64,000 nucleotides of DNA from Lobosporangium transversale (Eukaryota; Mortierellomycota; Mortierellomycetes; Mortierellales; Mortierellaceae), in contig NW_019028986.1 in the NCBI RefSeq assembly GCF_002105155.1, positions 754,501 through 818,500 on the forward strand, read 5' to 3'. Positions 1-10,073 of the stretch are shown here, piece by piece. Below the pieces are notes generated by a model. That model searched no databases, was not told where the DNA came from, and was given only the letters and a program-made list of their open reading frames with translations. How positions within the stretch are numbered: the stretch's first letter is position 1; every line of letters begins with the position of its first letter. A program made the position numbers and the translations under genes.

Positions 1-593
1 TATTGAAGTCACGTGCATTACATTTGCAAGAACAGATTCATTACCCAAATACAGAGGTGGAGCTGCTGAAAAGGAAGGTCGCATCGATTGAAGCTGAGCT
101 TTCACAACTGCGACGCGCTTTTGCCACAAAACACGATGTTCTGAAGGTTCAGGATAGTGTCGAGCCAACTCTTCATCAGCTCACGAAGCAGATCAAGCGT
201 CATGACAAGAAAGAGAACATCCTCCGATCATACACTGAGGAACGCTTCGCGAGCATTGATGAAAAGTTACGCGAGTATGATACTATTCTGGCCTATCGCA
301 TCACGGAGGAGCAACACCGCTCCAGTCTACTGTTCTTGCCTATCAATATTTTGGTGGCTATGCTGAGTTACTGCACGTTTTTCCTTCCGCAGCGATTGAC
401 CGGTATTACGGGAACAAAACAACAACCTATGCTCAAGAACGCTCCAACTCCAGCAGCCATTAGTGACGGTGCCACGAACGAAACTATTCAGAATGGTGGC
501 CAGCAGCAGTATTCTTCCAAGTCTTTCCTGAACAGTCGTCAGCCTTCGCACAATCCCATCACGTCGACAAGAGAGACGGCGCGTCTCTATTGA
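1..593 (+). CDS. C-terminal part of coiled-coil, membrane-anchored protein (5' partial)
   Basis: The frame is open from the left edge to a TGA at 591-593, so this is the last exon (about 196 residues) of a gene starting outside the window. The first 105 or so residues are charged and heptad-like (repeated L/E/K/R), as in a coiled coil. A hydrophobic segment around residues 108-130 (beginning SLLFLPINILV) could be a single membrane span, followed by a polar Ser/Asn/Gln tail. I do not recognise the family. A coiled coil next to a near-C-terminal hydrophobic segment suggests a membrane-attached scaffold or cortical protein, but that is inference. No in-frame ATG is seen near the left edge, which fits a partial gene. 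Confidence 0.6.
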   Translation, partial: LKSRALHLQEQIHYPNTEVELLKRKVASIEAELSQLRRAFATKHDVLKVQDSVEPTLHQLTKQIKRHDKKENILRSYTEERFASIDEKLREYDTILAYRITEEQHRSSLLFLPINILVAMLSYCTFFLPQRLTGITGTKQQPMLKNAPTPAAISDGATNETIQNGGQQQYSSKSFLNSRQPSHNPITSTRETARLY

Positions 594-730
594 AGTACAC
601 TTTTTTTTCTCACATCCCTTCCTCCTAATGTCTTTCCCTCCACATCCTTTTCAGGAATATATAATGATTGATTCTTTTGTATCTTTTTCTCTCTTTCCTC
701 TTTCTTTGTTAACAATAACAAGTTACAAAC

Positions 731-764
<34 letters not shown>

Positions 765-967
765 AAAACAAAAACAAAACAAAAAAAAAGATACCAAAAT
801 GAATATTTTCTTTGGACTGCAGCTTACTCGTATATATTTATTAATGCCCCTACTTCGATTTGGTCAATTTGAACAAAAAAGAAGAAATAAAAAAAACCCG
901 TTATGAAGTTTAAGCATTTGCTCTTTATCTGAAAGCTTGCTGATGTCTGATCTTTAGTATGTTGAAT

Positions 968-998
<31 letters not shown>

Positions 999-1541
999 TT
1001 GCTCCGCCAGTGTATTCTATTTGATACATATTGATCCTATCTTTTCCTACACCTCGAAAGCAAAAAACTAATGGAGTGCCACAGTTGATACACGAAATAG
1101 ACATAAATAAGTCTTGCAAAACAGAGGTTACATGGCAACAGATATGCATCATTTATTTATATTTGTACTTTAAAAAGTAAAAAAAAGTAAACTCAGGAAC
1201 GGATTGTAATTTACAGAATAAAGGTAAGAAACGAATGAATAAATTGTATAAGGCAGAAAATCAAGTAGTAATAAAAATGGTAATAGTAAATAAATAAGTA
1301 GATAAATAAGACAAATGAATAAATAACAACTGCTTTGTTTTCTACATCGTCAACAGCATTTGTTTGTTTGTTTGTTTGTTTGCTTGCTCGTTTGTTCAAT
1401 CGATCGCCCGTTCGTATGTCGCTGTTCATTCATTGCTCTCCATGTTTCTTTCAATTATTCCATTACTTTTCACGACTTTGTCAGTTTTGCTGGACTAAAG
1501 CATATCAAATTGAGACAAGGATCCTTTTAAAAAAAACAAAA
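594..1541. other. 3' intergenic spacer between convergent genes
   Basis: No gene seen. This lies between the plus-strand partial gene and the 3' end of the minus-strand WRKY/GCM1-like gene. It holds long A runs (about 732-761 and 973-998), a short GTTT repeat near 1361-1382 and AT-rich DNA typical of fungal 3' flanks. Confidence 0.6.
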
Positions 1542-2822
1542 TTATTGTTCTTTTTTGAAGGAGTGGTGTCCATTCTGAGCAGCCGCCTGTGCTACTTGTG
1601 CTGCTTGGGCTGCGAGTTGAGCCTTCTTGAGTTTAATACAATCCTCAAGATGTTCACCTCGGTATTTAGTCACAAACCCGCCGCCTTCCTTTTCCGTCAC
1701 CGTTTTGTTAACCTAAAAGGGCGTTAATGAAGGGAAAAAAGAATATTAGAAATGATATCATATACATTATAAGACATCTACCAAAAACCAAATAAAATAA
1801 GCTTTTTTTTCTTACCGTGCATCCTGCAGTACTATTTGAGCACTTGTAATAGATACTCTTGCATCCAGTCTTCTTCTGTGTCGTATTACCATTGTTTTTC
1901 CATAGATAAGGATCAACATGAGGTTCGAGTGAATCCACAATCTTATTGACGGGCTGCATCTCTCGACGTTTTCGTTTACGTTTATAATCAGATCCTGCAT
2001 TCGAACCTCCTCCAATAATGCCGGCAAGCGATGATGTCGAGGATGTGGACCGATGTGTTTTGATGGTTGTGGTGGTCGTAGTTGTGGTAGAGGACGATTT
2101 ATTATTTCCTGATGAAGTATCATTGGCATGGTGGCCATTATGATGATGATGTCCTCCACTTCCGCCCGAGACAGATGCCATATCTGAAAAGTCAACCGCT
2201 AGTGCCGTCTCATTATTGCCACCGATATTATTATGGATGCTGAGAGCTGATCCCGGTCGACTGGCCATTCCTATCAACGGATGATTATCATAGTCATCAT
2301 CAGATTCGTCATCTAACAGATAAGAAAAAAAATATATATAAAAGATTTTATGGTTATTGATCGTATCTCCTCCCTGCAAACTGATGAAAAATGTTGGAGA
2401 GTCAGATGCTCATAAAAGAGAAAAAACTTTCATCCGTTTAGATCTTTTACTTACCACTGTCATCATTATTATCCATAGTCCTAATTGATGCCGAGCTTTC
2501 ATTTCTTGGACGTCCTGCTGAAAGGCGTTGTTCGGTGATAGTAGTCTGGGTTTGAGAGATGTGAGAGAGAGAGTTGGTCCGCCGGATGTTGCCATTAGGG
2601 TGTATGCCTGTGCTAGAACCAGTACCCCCCGTGTCTGCTCCAACGCCGACGCCGGTGCCAAGCGCGTGTTGCTGAGGAACAAAAGTCTGATGTCCATATG
2701 GGTTACCACCCCCGAATGGATGAACAGATGCTGCTGCGTGATGCTGGAAATTCATCTGTGATTGCTGTGGTTGTCCAAATGGGTATGGATGTACACTCTG
2801 GAAGCCCATAGCCTGGGAATGA

Positions 2823-2854
<32 letters not shown>

Positions 2855-4600
2855 GAACTGCTGTTGCTGTCCAAATGCATCTGTACTATTCATCCCTCCA
2901 AGCACAGGCATTCCTCCGAGTGTACCCATTGAGCTTGTTGTTGGCATGGCTGATAATGACTGCGAACGCATGTGGTGATGAACTTCGCCTGCAAAGGTCA
3001 CAGATCGCTTGCGAGCCAGGCTTGCATCGATATTTTGGCCGAACCCTGGTGCGTTCCCACTCATCGTTTGGCTCATCATAGACTGTGGTCCGTGAGTAAT
3101 TCCACTCATACCGCCCATACTACCCATACCAAATGGATTTGGCATCTGTGATTGAGCATACATGGTTGGGATCCCCGATGTTGTAGATCCTGTCATGGCA
3201 GCGGATGAGGAAGAATTCATTCCATTAAGTGCTGACCCTCCGGCACCAGTAGTATTGCCAGTGGCGGCGCCGCCTGGTCCTCCAGCATGTGGGCCAGTGC
3301 TCTGTGGAGTGCCTACCGGAACAGTGCCCGGTGCAGTCCCCATTGGTCCTGAGGGAGTAAACCCTCCGAACATGGAAGGATGTCCATAGCCTCCTTCTTC
3401 TACGAAACGTTTGACTGTCATACTCATCATTGCTCCCGGCATTTGACCAGCCATCCCTCCGAGACCTTCATAACCAGGTATGTTGTTCAATGATCGATTC
3501 TCCCCCCTCATGATCAAATCCATCATTCGGTACCGCGCTTCTTCTGCCCATCTTCGGTCTTCTTCTTTCTTGGATTCGATGATTAATTTGAGTAGCTCAG
3601 GTTGGTTCGAATACTTGACCAGGATCGAGTCCAAGTCCGTACTCATAGGTGGTATCGCGGGCAGTGGAAGTGGCGGTTGCCCATTAGCGCCAGCTGATTG
3701 GGGTGATGGAAGCACATAGGCAGCAGAAGGACCTTGAAGTGACATCATAGTGTTGATTGCCCCAGGATGATGGCCACCACCTGTCCCATTAGTAGAATTA
3801 GCCATAGACATGGCCATATTATTGAACTGGTTTTGGTGTTGTTGATGTTGCTGATATTGTTGCAAAATCATTTGCCGACTGGCAGAAGAGTTTGTATTGG
3901 CTGCAGTATTGGCTGCAGTAGTAGCATCAATGTCTGGCGAAGGCATCGGCACAAGCGTATTTGGATGTCCCGATTGACCAGTTCCAGATGCCCCTCCATG
4001 ACTCGAGTTTGTGGGACTGTGCATTGTGCTTGATGCAACCCCCGAAACAGCCTGCTGCTGTTGCTGCTGACCGTTCGTTACTTGACCGGGGACGATCAAT
4101 TCACCTTCGGCATCAATAGGCGATTGCGCGTCATTGGAATGACTTGGCGAGTGTGGATGCTGTTGCTCCATACTGTTGTTGCTATTGCTATTGTTGCTGC
4201 CATTGTTACCGTTGGTGTTATTGTTGCTATTATTAGCACCATTACCATTGGCGTTGTTGCCATTATTGTTGCTGGTGCTGTTGTTATTACCATTAGTGCG
4301 GTCTATGAGGTTGTTGATATGGCTTGCGTGTTGCAATTCAGGTGAGTGATGATGGGATGGAGGCGACTGTTGAGGAGAGAGTTGCTGTTGCTGGGATGAC
4401 GCGTCCGAAGGATTTTGTGGCAGCTGTTGTTGCTGTTGTTGAGGTGAGAGAACTTGCTGTTGATGCTGTTGCTGGGGTGACAGAACTTGTTGCTGCTGTT
4501 GGGGCGATAGGACCTGCTGCTGCTGTGGTGTTTGTGCTTGTGCCTGAGTCTGAGAAGGAGACGGGTATGGGTGGTAGCCATATTGCTGGGTTGAGTTCAT
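1542..4600 (-). CDS. Q/N-rich transcription factor with WRKY/GCM1-like zinc finger
   Basis: Three exons on the minus strand: 4600-2455, 2312-1816 and 1712-1542. Introns are 2313-2454 and 1713-1815, both GT-AG and frame-consistent, giving 937 residues. The first 300 or so residues are Q/N/S-rich with CAA/CAG runs. Around residues 325-365 a charged helix (beginning KYSNQPELLKLII, then KKEEDRRWAEEARYR) resembles a helix I recall from other Mucoromycota regulators. Middle sequence is Gly/Met/Gln-rich. An acidic stretch and a basic KRKRKRR patch precede the C-terminal domain. There DPYLWKNNG aligns with the WRKY-signature strand, YYKC follows, and candidate zinc ligands are C873, C880, H901 and C905. 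The second intron falls inside the finger and restores its last ligands. Known for the superfamily: sequence-specific DNA binding in the nucleus. Target genes cannot be inferred. The H-x3-C spacing differs from plant WRKY (H-x-H/C), so GCM1/FLYWCH-like is an alternative label. Confidence 0.85.
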
Positions 4601-6006
4601 GGCCGATATTTCTTGTAACTTTCTTTTTGACTTGTTTCGATTTCTTTCGGAAAGGGAGTCTCTGATTACTTTAGGCCTAGTAAGCTGCCTTTCTTGTCGA
4701 AATAGAGGCGGATATAACGATTGTGTCCGCTACGATATTTCGTATGCTTATATTATCCAATGCTATGATATGTCAATACTTTGTTGTCTTTCCTCGGATA
4801 ACTGGCTGACTGGCTACCAGTGTTAAAAAAAAAAGTGTTCAATTATATAATAGATGGGAGGATGGAAAAAGAAAAAAAGGTGGCAAGATAAGTTTACAGA
4901 TACACAGCATCATACAACATACAAGCAGAAAAAAAGAGCAAAATGGTAGAAAAGAATGGGAAAGAGGTGATGGGAAGGGATGGGAGGAAATGAGAAAAGC
5001 AGGAGGAATTACGATTCAAGTAGCAATGGAATAAACAGCCAAGGCTCAACTTGCTTACAGTGCGTCGGGAAGACGTCGAAGTTACTCAAAAGGAAGGGTT
5101 GTTGGGAATGAAGGATGAGAGATGATGAACAAGAAGAAAGATGCACTTCTTTACTTCTTTCTTCATTCTTCGTCCACTTCTCCTTCTTCTTCGCCTTAGG
5201 ACACTCTCTTTGCACTGATTCGTTTTTGATTCAAATCAAAACAAATCAGACCATGTTGCATGGTCCCATGGTGACATGGCATAATGGTCATACACAAGCA
5301 CAAAACTTCGTTTAAGAGTGATGCCACACACACACAACAAGCATATAATTGCAACAGAAATCCCTTCCTTCATTTGCATCATTCTCCATTTTGTCCATTC
5401 CAAGCAAGCAATGCGATGCTCAATACCCTTTGCTTTATGCTCAAATTTCTCCACTGTAACCCAAACCTTTATTCCCCCTGTGTCAAATCGTGTTGTAACG
5501 TGTCGAATCGCATCAACTCTTTTTTAGTGTGTGCCTGGCCTGCTTTCGATTTTTTTGCGGCCCGTCTCGCCTCTTGATTTGCTCTCAAAAAAAAAAATTT
5601 TTTTTATTCCTCCTTTCGCAACACAACTCCCTCGACTTCATTTCCACACCTATAACTCCCTTGAAGCCTGTTATGAAGGATGAACAATAGAACAATGAAA
5701 AATCGACCGAGAATGAAACTGAGCGTTTCTTCAGTTCTCCTTTGGTTCATATCTCGTTTTTTCTTTAAATCAGATATTGATATTGAATTGATTTTTGTGG
5801 CTGATCTTTACACTTCGCCACTCGTGACTCGTGGTGAGCTTACAACAAGCAAAATAATTGGCCCCCAATACATTCGATATTATTCAAAATAATATAATTA
5901 CTGACCATATGAGATAATGTATTCAACGAGAAGTAACGACAATGAGTCTAAGGGAGAAGGAGAGAAGGAATGGTTGCAAAGGATAAGAATGCAATGCAGC
6001 CTCAAA

Positions 6007-6045
<39 letters not shown>

Positions 6046-7340
6046 AAACTAATAGCCCCAACCAACCAAGTAATCAAGCATCTCGCCCCCTTATTTTTGT
6101 TTACTTTTTTTCAATCAAGCGCTTACAAAATGTGGATGGGCAAAATACATATTCAACACAAAAAGTATCCTTCTAGTTTTTTTTGCTCCGCCAAAAAAAA
6201 AAAAAACTTTTTTTCTTCATTTGTAAATTGAAGCAACTTATCTAGTTCAAACATACGACAGAAAAAGGGGTTGGTTGGTTAAAGAGATCTTTTTATGAGT
6301 GAATGATGGGTGTCATGGCATGGATCTGCCTCACAGGAAAGCAAGCAAAGACTGAGAGAAGAGCATTGACATTGGTATCACCATGAGACGCACAATGATG
6401 ACACGTCTTACCAAGAAACTCTGTGCGGGAAAAGAAAAAGTTTTCAGGAATAACATACCTCAGCCAAACCAAATATCCATTGAAAGTTTACATGTATATA
6501 TATACCTAGTATTGGGTTTTTCCTTCAGGAAAAAAGAAAAGAAAAGAATAACCTGACATCTGACCTTGAATAGCAATCATGTCATCAGGCATGCCTTCTC
6601 TCTTTGTACACTCAAACCCTGTGCCTGTTATGATATTTTCTTGTACTCCCAAAAGACTACATCGTGATCCTCCTGCAGGTCCAATTGAATCCAAACTCTT
6701 TTTGTATAAAGCAATATATACAAATATAAAAATATACCTCACTATCATTGCCGAAGTGGAGGAGAAAAAAAAAAAAAAAAAAAAAAAACTTCAAGCATCA
6801 TGGGCTCGTAGTGTTCTCTGTAGCGCAAAGCATGTTCAAGTTTTATGCATATGCATATACACATGCACACACACCCAAAAAAAAAAAAAAAAAATCCTTC
6901 GCTTACCCCATCAATCACAACCCACTCATGCGTAGTACTAGCTTGTAGCAAACAAGGCTAAGGCTGAGAGCATAGTTACGACTGGTCCAAGCACCAAGCA
7001 GCAAAACACACCAAAACATGCATCCCCAAGGGCGTACAAGGAAACAAAAAATAGGAGTGTCAAGGTCAGACGAAACGTTGTTGATGTTGGTTCTCCTCTT
7101 AGTCTTTATGAAATGTGTATGTAGAGTGCCTTATTGTATATATTTATAAATATCCTTCTATCCCTGAACAGTCGTGGCATCAGGGGTTAGTTAGTGAAAC
7201 CATCATCATCGCTTTTTTCTCTTGATTGTGCGAAAAAAAAAAAAAAAAAAAAAAAAAAGGAATGGGTATGTTTATTTGACCTTCATTTCTTTTTTTGTAT
7301 TCAAAGAATCAATATGGATAGGCATTGTAAATACTAATTA
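4601..7340. other. Intergenic region upstream of the WRKY/GCM1-like gene
   Basis: About 2.7 kb between the WRKY/GCM1-like start and the glycerol kinase 3' end. It is AT-rich with homopolymers (T run about 6009-6038; A runs about 6765-6787 and 7230-7258). The first kilobase should include the promoter of the gene starting at 4600. A weak exon-like patch at 6540-6960 is listed separately. Nothing else is recognised. Confidence 0.5.
6540..6960 (-). other. Unresolved exon-like patches, possible small spliced gene
   Basis: On the minus strand two short stretches read like protein. About 6960-6905 ends in THEWVVIDG directly before a GTAAGC donor, and about 6700-6560 contains DSIGPAGGSRCSLLG and MPDDMIAIQGQ. 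They are separated by a GCGCTACAG acceptor-like site and long A/T runs. I could not join them in one consistent frame and do not recognise a family. This may be a small intron-rich gene, a decayed gene, or chance. Confidence 0.25.
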
Positions 7341-9641
7341 TCAAGGTGTCCAACTCAGAGTCTTCTCAATTGCTTTCTGCCAGAGCCCGTATTGTTCCTC
7401 ACGTTCTAAGTGATATAGAAGAATAGCGAGTTATAATCTGCCTTGGATGTATTGTTGCATTGGAGAGTGCGAGTCATTTCGATCTGTCTCTGCCTTTCAC
7501 TCCCTTTCTTCTCTTTTTAGTTTTTGAGTTTTTGCGTGACACAAAAAAAATGCACGTATGCATGCATGCATGGCATGTACACGCAGTCACTCAGTGTATA
7601 TACTTTCTATAGTCCTTACTTATTCTTTACCTTTTTCTGAAATCTTGGGCGTAAATTTTTGGAGGACCGCTTTCGATTCTTGTTCTTGAGTACGCTCTGT
7701 AAAGGCTTTGAAACCTCCTTTCCAAATACCGATATCCAAATGCACTGCCGCCGCTGTGGCTGCACCCAATGCAGTAGTCTCACGCATCTGAGGTCGAGTG
7801 ACTTCTATGCCAAGGATGTCTGCTTGCAACTGCATGCAGATATCACTGTTTGACAATCCTCCGTCCACTCGAAGGCTCTTGAGAGGTTGTCCAGAATCAG
7901 CGTTCATAGCCTCGAGAATCTTATAATAATAAAAAATACCATATATGAGATATGAAGCTTAAGAATACCATCATCAAATCTCATCCTAAGCATTACATCA
8001 TTTAAACAAATTAAAGAAAAACATTTACAGCGCGGGTTTGGAAACAGGTCGCTTCCAGCGTAGCTCGTGCAAGATGATGCTTTGTGGTATGTTGAGAGAT
8101 ACCAAGGATACAGCCTCGGACATCAGGTCTCCAATAGGGTGCAAATAAGCCTGAAAATGCTGTCACAAAGACAACACCGCCACTATCCTTTGTTGCTCCT
8201 GCCAGATTATTGATTTCTTCCGCATCCTTGATAATCCCCATGTTATCACGAAGCCACTTCACAGCAGATCCAGCTACAGCAATGGATCCCTAGGAAGTAC
8301 AGAAATAGTGGCGTTAGAAAAAAAAAGTTCGTGACTGTTCGTTTAACCATCTTTTACAGAATAAGATTCGTACACGACTATTACCTCAAGTGCATAGGCT
8401 GCAGGTTCACCTTCAAACTGATATCCCACAGTTGTCAACAACCCATTGTTGGAAGGAATGATTTTCTCACCAGTGTTGAATACCATAAAGCACCCAGTGC
8501 CATAAGTATTCTTAACCTCACCTACATGGAAACAATGTTGTCCCACCAAAGCCGCATGCTGATCTCCCAAGCAACCCGCGATCGGCAAATCTTTGGTTTC
8601 TGTCAATTGTGGATGATTGATCTTCCCAAACAGACATGATGAGGGTTTGATCTCTGGTAAAACATTGGCATTGATACCAAAAAACTCCAGAGCTTTGTCG
8701 CTCCACTTCAAAGTATGAATATCCATCAACATTGTTCGGCTAGCGTTCGTTACATCTGTGACGTGAACACCGCCATCCACACCTCCAGTAAGGTTCTATA
8801 TCATCATAAACATTAAAAAAATAAAATAAAATAAAATAAAGTCAGACACCTCAAACTGGGGCCAATCTTTTTTTTTTTTTTTTTTTTTTTGTTTCAAAAA
8901 AGGAAGCCTTACATAGATGAGCCAAGAGTCAACAGTGCCGAACATCATATCTCCTTTGTCATGTGCCTCTTTCACTTCAGGAATGTTATCGAGTAACCAA
9001 CGGAGCTTGACTGCACTGAAGTATGTAGTAAGGGGAAGACCGCAAACATCTCTCAGCGCATCAGCGCCTTTGTCGCTTGAATCGCAGTACTTGCGAACAA
9101 TGTCCTTTGTTCGAGTATCTGACCACACAATTGCATTATGAAGTGGCTTCCCTGTCTTTCTGTCCCAGACAACGGTTGTTTCTCTCTGGTTAGTAATACC
9201 AATGCCTGAAAATATATAAAAAAGAAATTTTTTCTCACAATGTCAATCAAAGCGACAAAACGGTATATATATTTAAGGCATTGGGATGAAGGCGGTTTTA
9301 CCTTTCAGATGCTTGACGCGATTGCCTTGAAGCTCAAACTTGCGTAGGGCATAGTCAATACATGTAATAACGCTTCCAAGGATATCCATGGGATCTTGTT
9401 CAACCCATCTAAAATAGAAAACGTTTATATATCAACATGACTGACCGTAAGGGAAACGTCTCCAGCTTAGAATAAAATAAAATGAAATAAAATAAAGACT
9501 TTTATTGCTCGCTTACCCAGGCTGATGAAATATTTGACGGTACTCAAGCTGGTGACCGATGACAAGATCGCCTTTCTCGTCAAAGATTAAAAAGCGCGAT
9601 GAAGACGTGCCATTGTCAATGGCGCCTACGAATGAGGGCAT
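7341..9641 (-). CDS. GUT1: Glycerol kinase
   Basis: Seven exons on the minus strand: 9641-9517, 9408-9302, 9205-8913, 8795-8385, 8289-8029, 7919-7631 and 7405-7341. All introns are GT-AG and the phases match. The product is 516 residues, normal for the family. It phosphorylates glycerol with ATP to glycerol-3-phosphate for lipid synthesis or glycolysis, in the cytosol or at the mitochondrial surface. Family evidence runs along the whole length: the N-terminal phosphate-binding strand [46 protein letters not shown], the second FGGY signature region [16 protein letters not shown], and the C-terminal helix ending AIEKTLSW. The 65-bp last exon is needed to complete that helix. Introns contain a T23 tract (8868-8890) and AAAAT microsatellites. 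The neighbour upstream on the same strand is the H2C2 factor, 432 bp away. Confidence 0.97.
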
Positions 9642-10073
9642 GTTCAAAGGAAATGAGAAATGTTTTCAAAAAAATAAAATAAAATAAAATAAAAAAAGAA
9701 CAAAGGCGCAAGTTTGGGTAAAAGGAAAAAAAAAAAAAAAAAAAAAAAAGAGGAAGGTGAAGCTTTTAAAACGTCAATACGCGTTGGGAAAGACTGCAGG
9801 AGGAGAGTTTTTCCAATTATCAATGATGAATATGCTAATTGCTCGCTATCACGTGCAAACATGTTCTGGTTACTATCCTTTACTACTCTCTTAAGCACCC
9901 AATCATGCGCATATCCGACACGCGCATTTCTTTTTCTTTTTCTTTTTTTTTTTTTTTTTTTTTTTTGCTGTTCTCTGAGTACGATTAAAGAGAGAGATAA
10001 CTGTATTATTTATTAGTTTTGCTTTTTAGAAACTATATTACATGACATGATCACTGCTTTTTTTTAAAAAAAT
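9642..10073. promoter_or_regulatory. Presumed glycerol kinase promoter interval
   Basis: The 432-bp gap between the glycerol kinase start and the stop of the next minus-strand gene must hold the promoter of the first and the 3' end of the second. It contains an AAAAT pentanucleotide run (about 9668-9693), an A tract (about 9726-9749) and a TTTTC/T-rich tract (about 9928-9966). No specific binding site is asserted. Confidence 0.4.

Noticed and set aside
3767..4665. Several plus-strand frames opposite the WRKY/GCM1-like gene
   Set aside because: They are shadows of CAA/CAG/AAC repeats and give artificial Val/Ile/Ala-rich peptides.
6900..6960. THEWVVIDG resembling glycine cleavage H-protein (EHEWV)
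   Set aside because: The following conserved TVGITDYAQ segment and lipoyl-lysine region are absent, so the match is too short.
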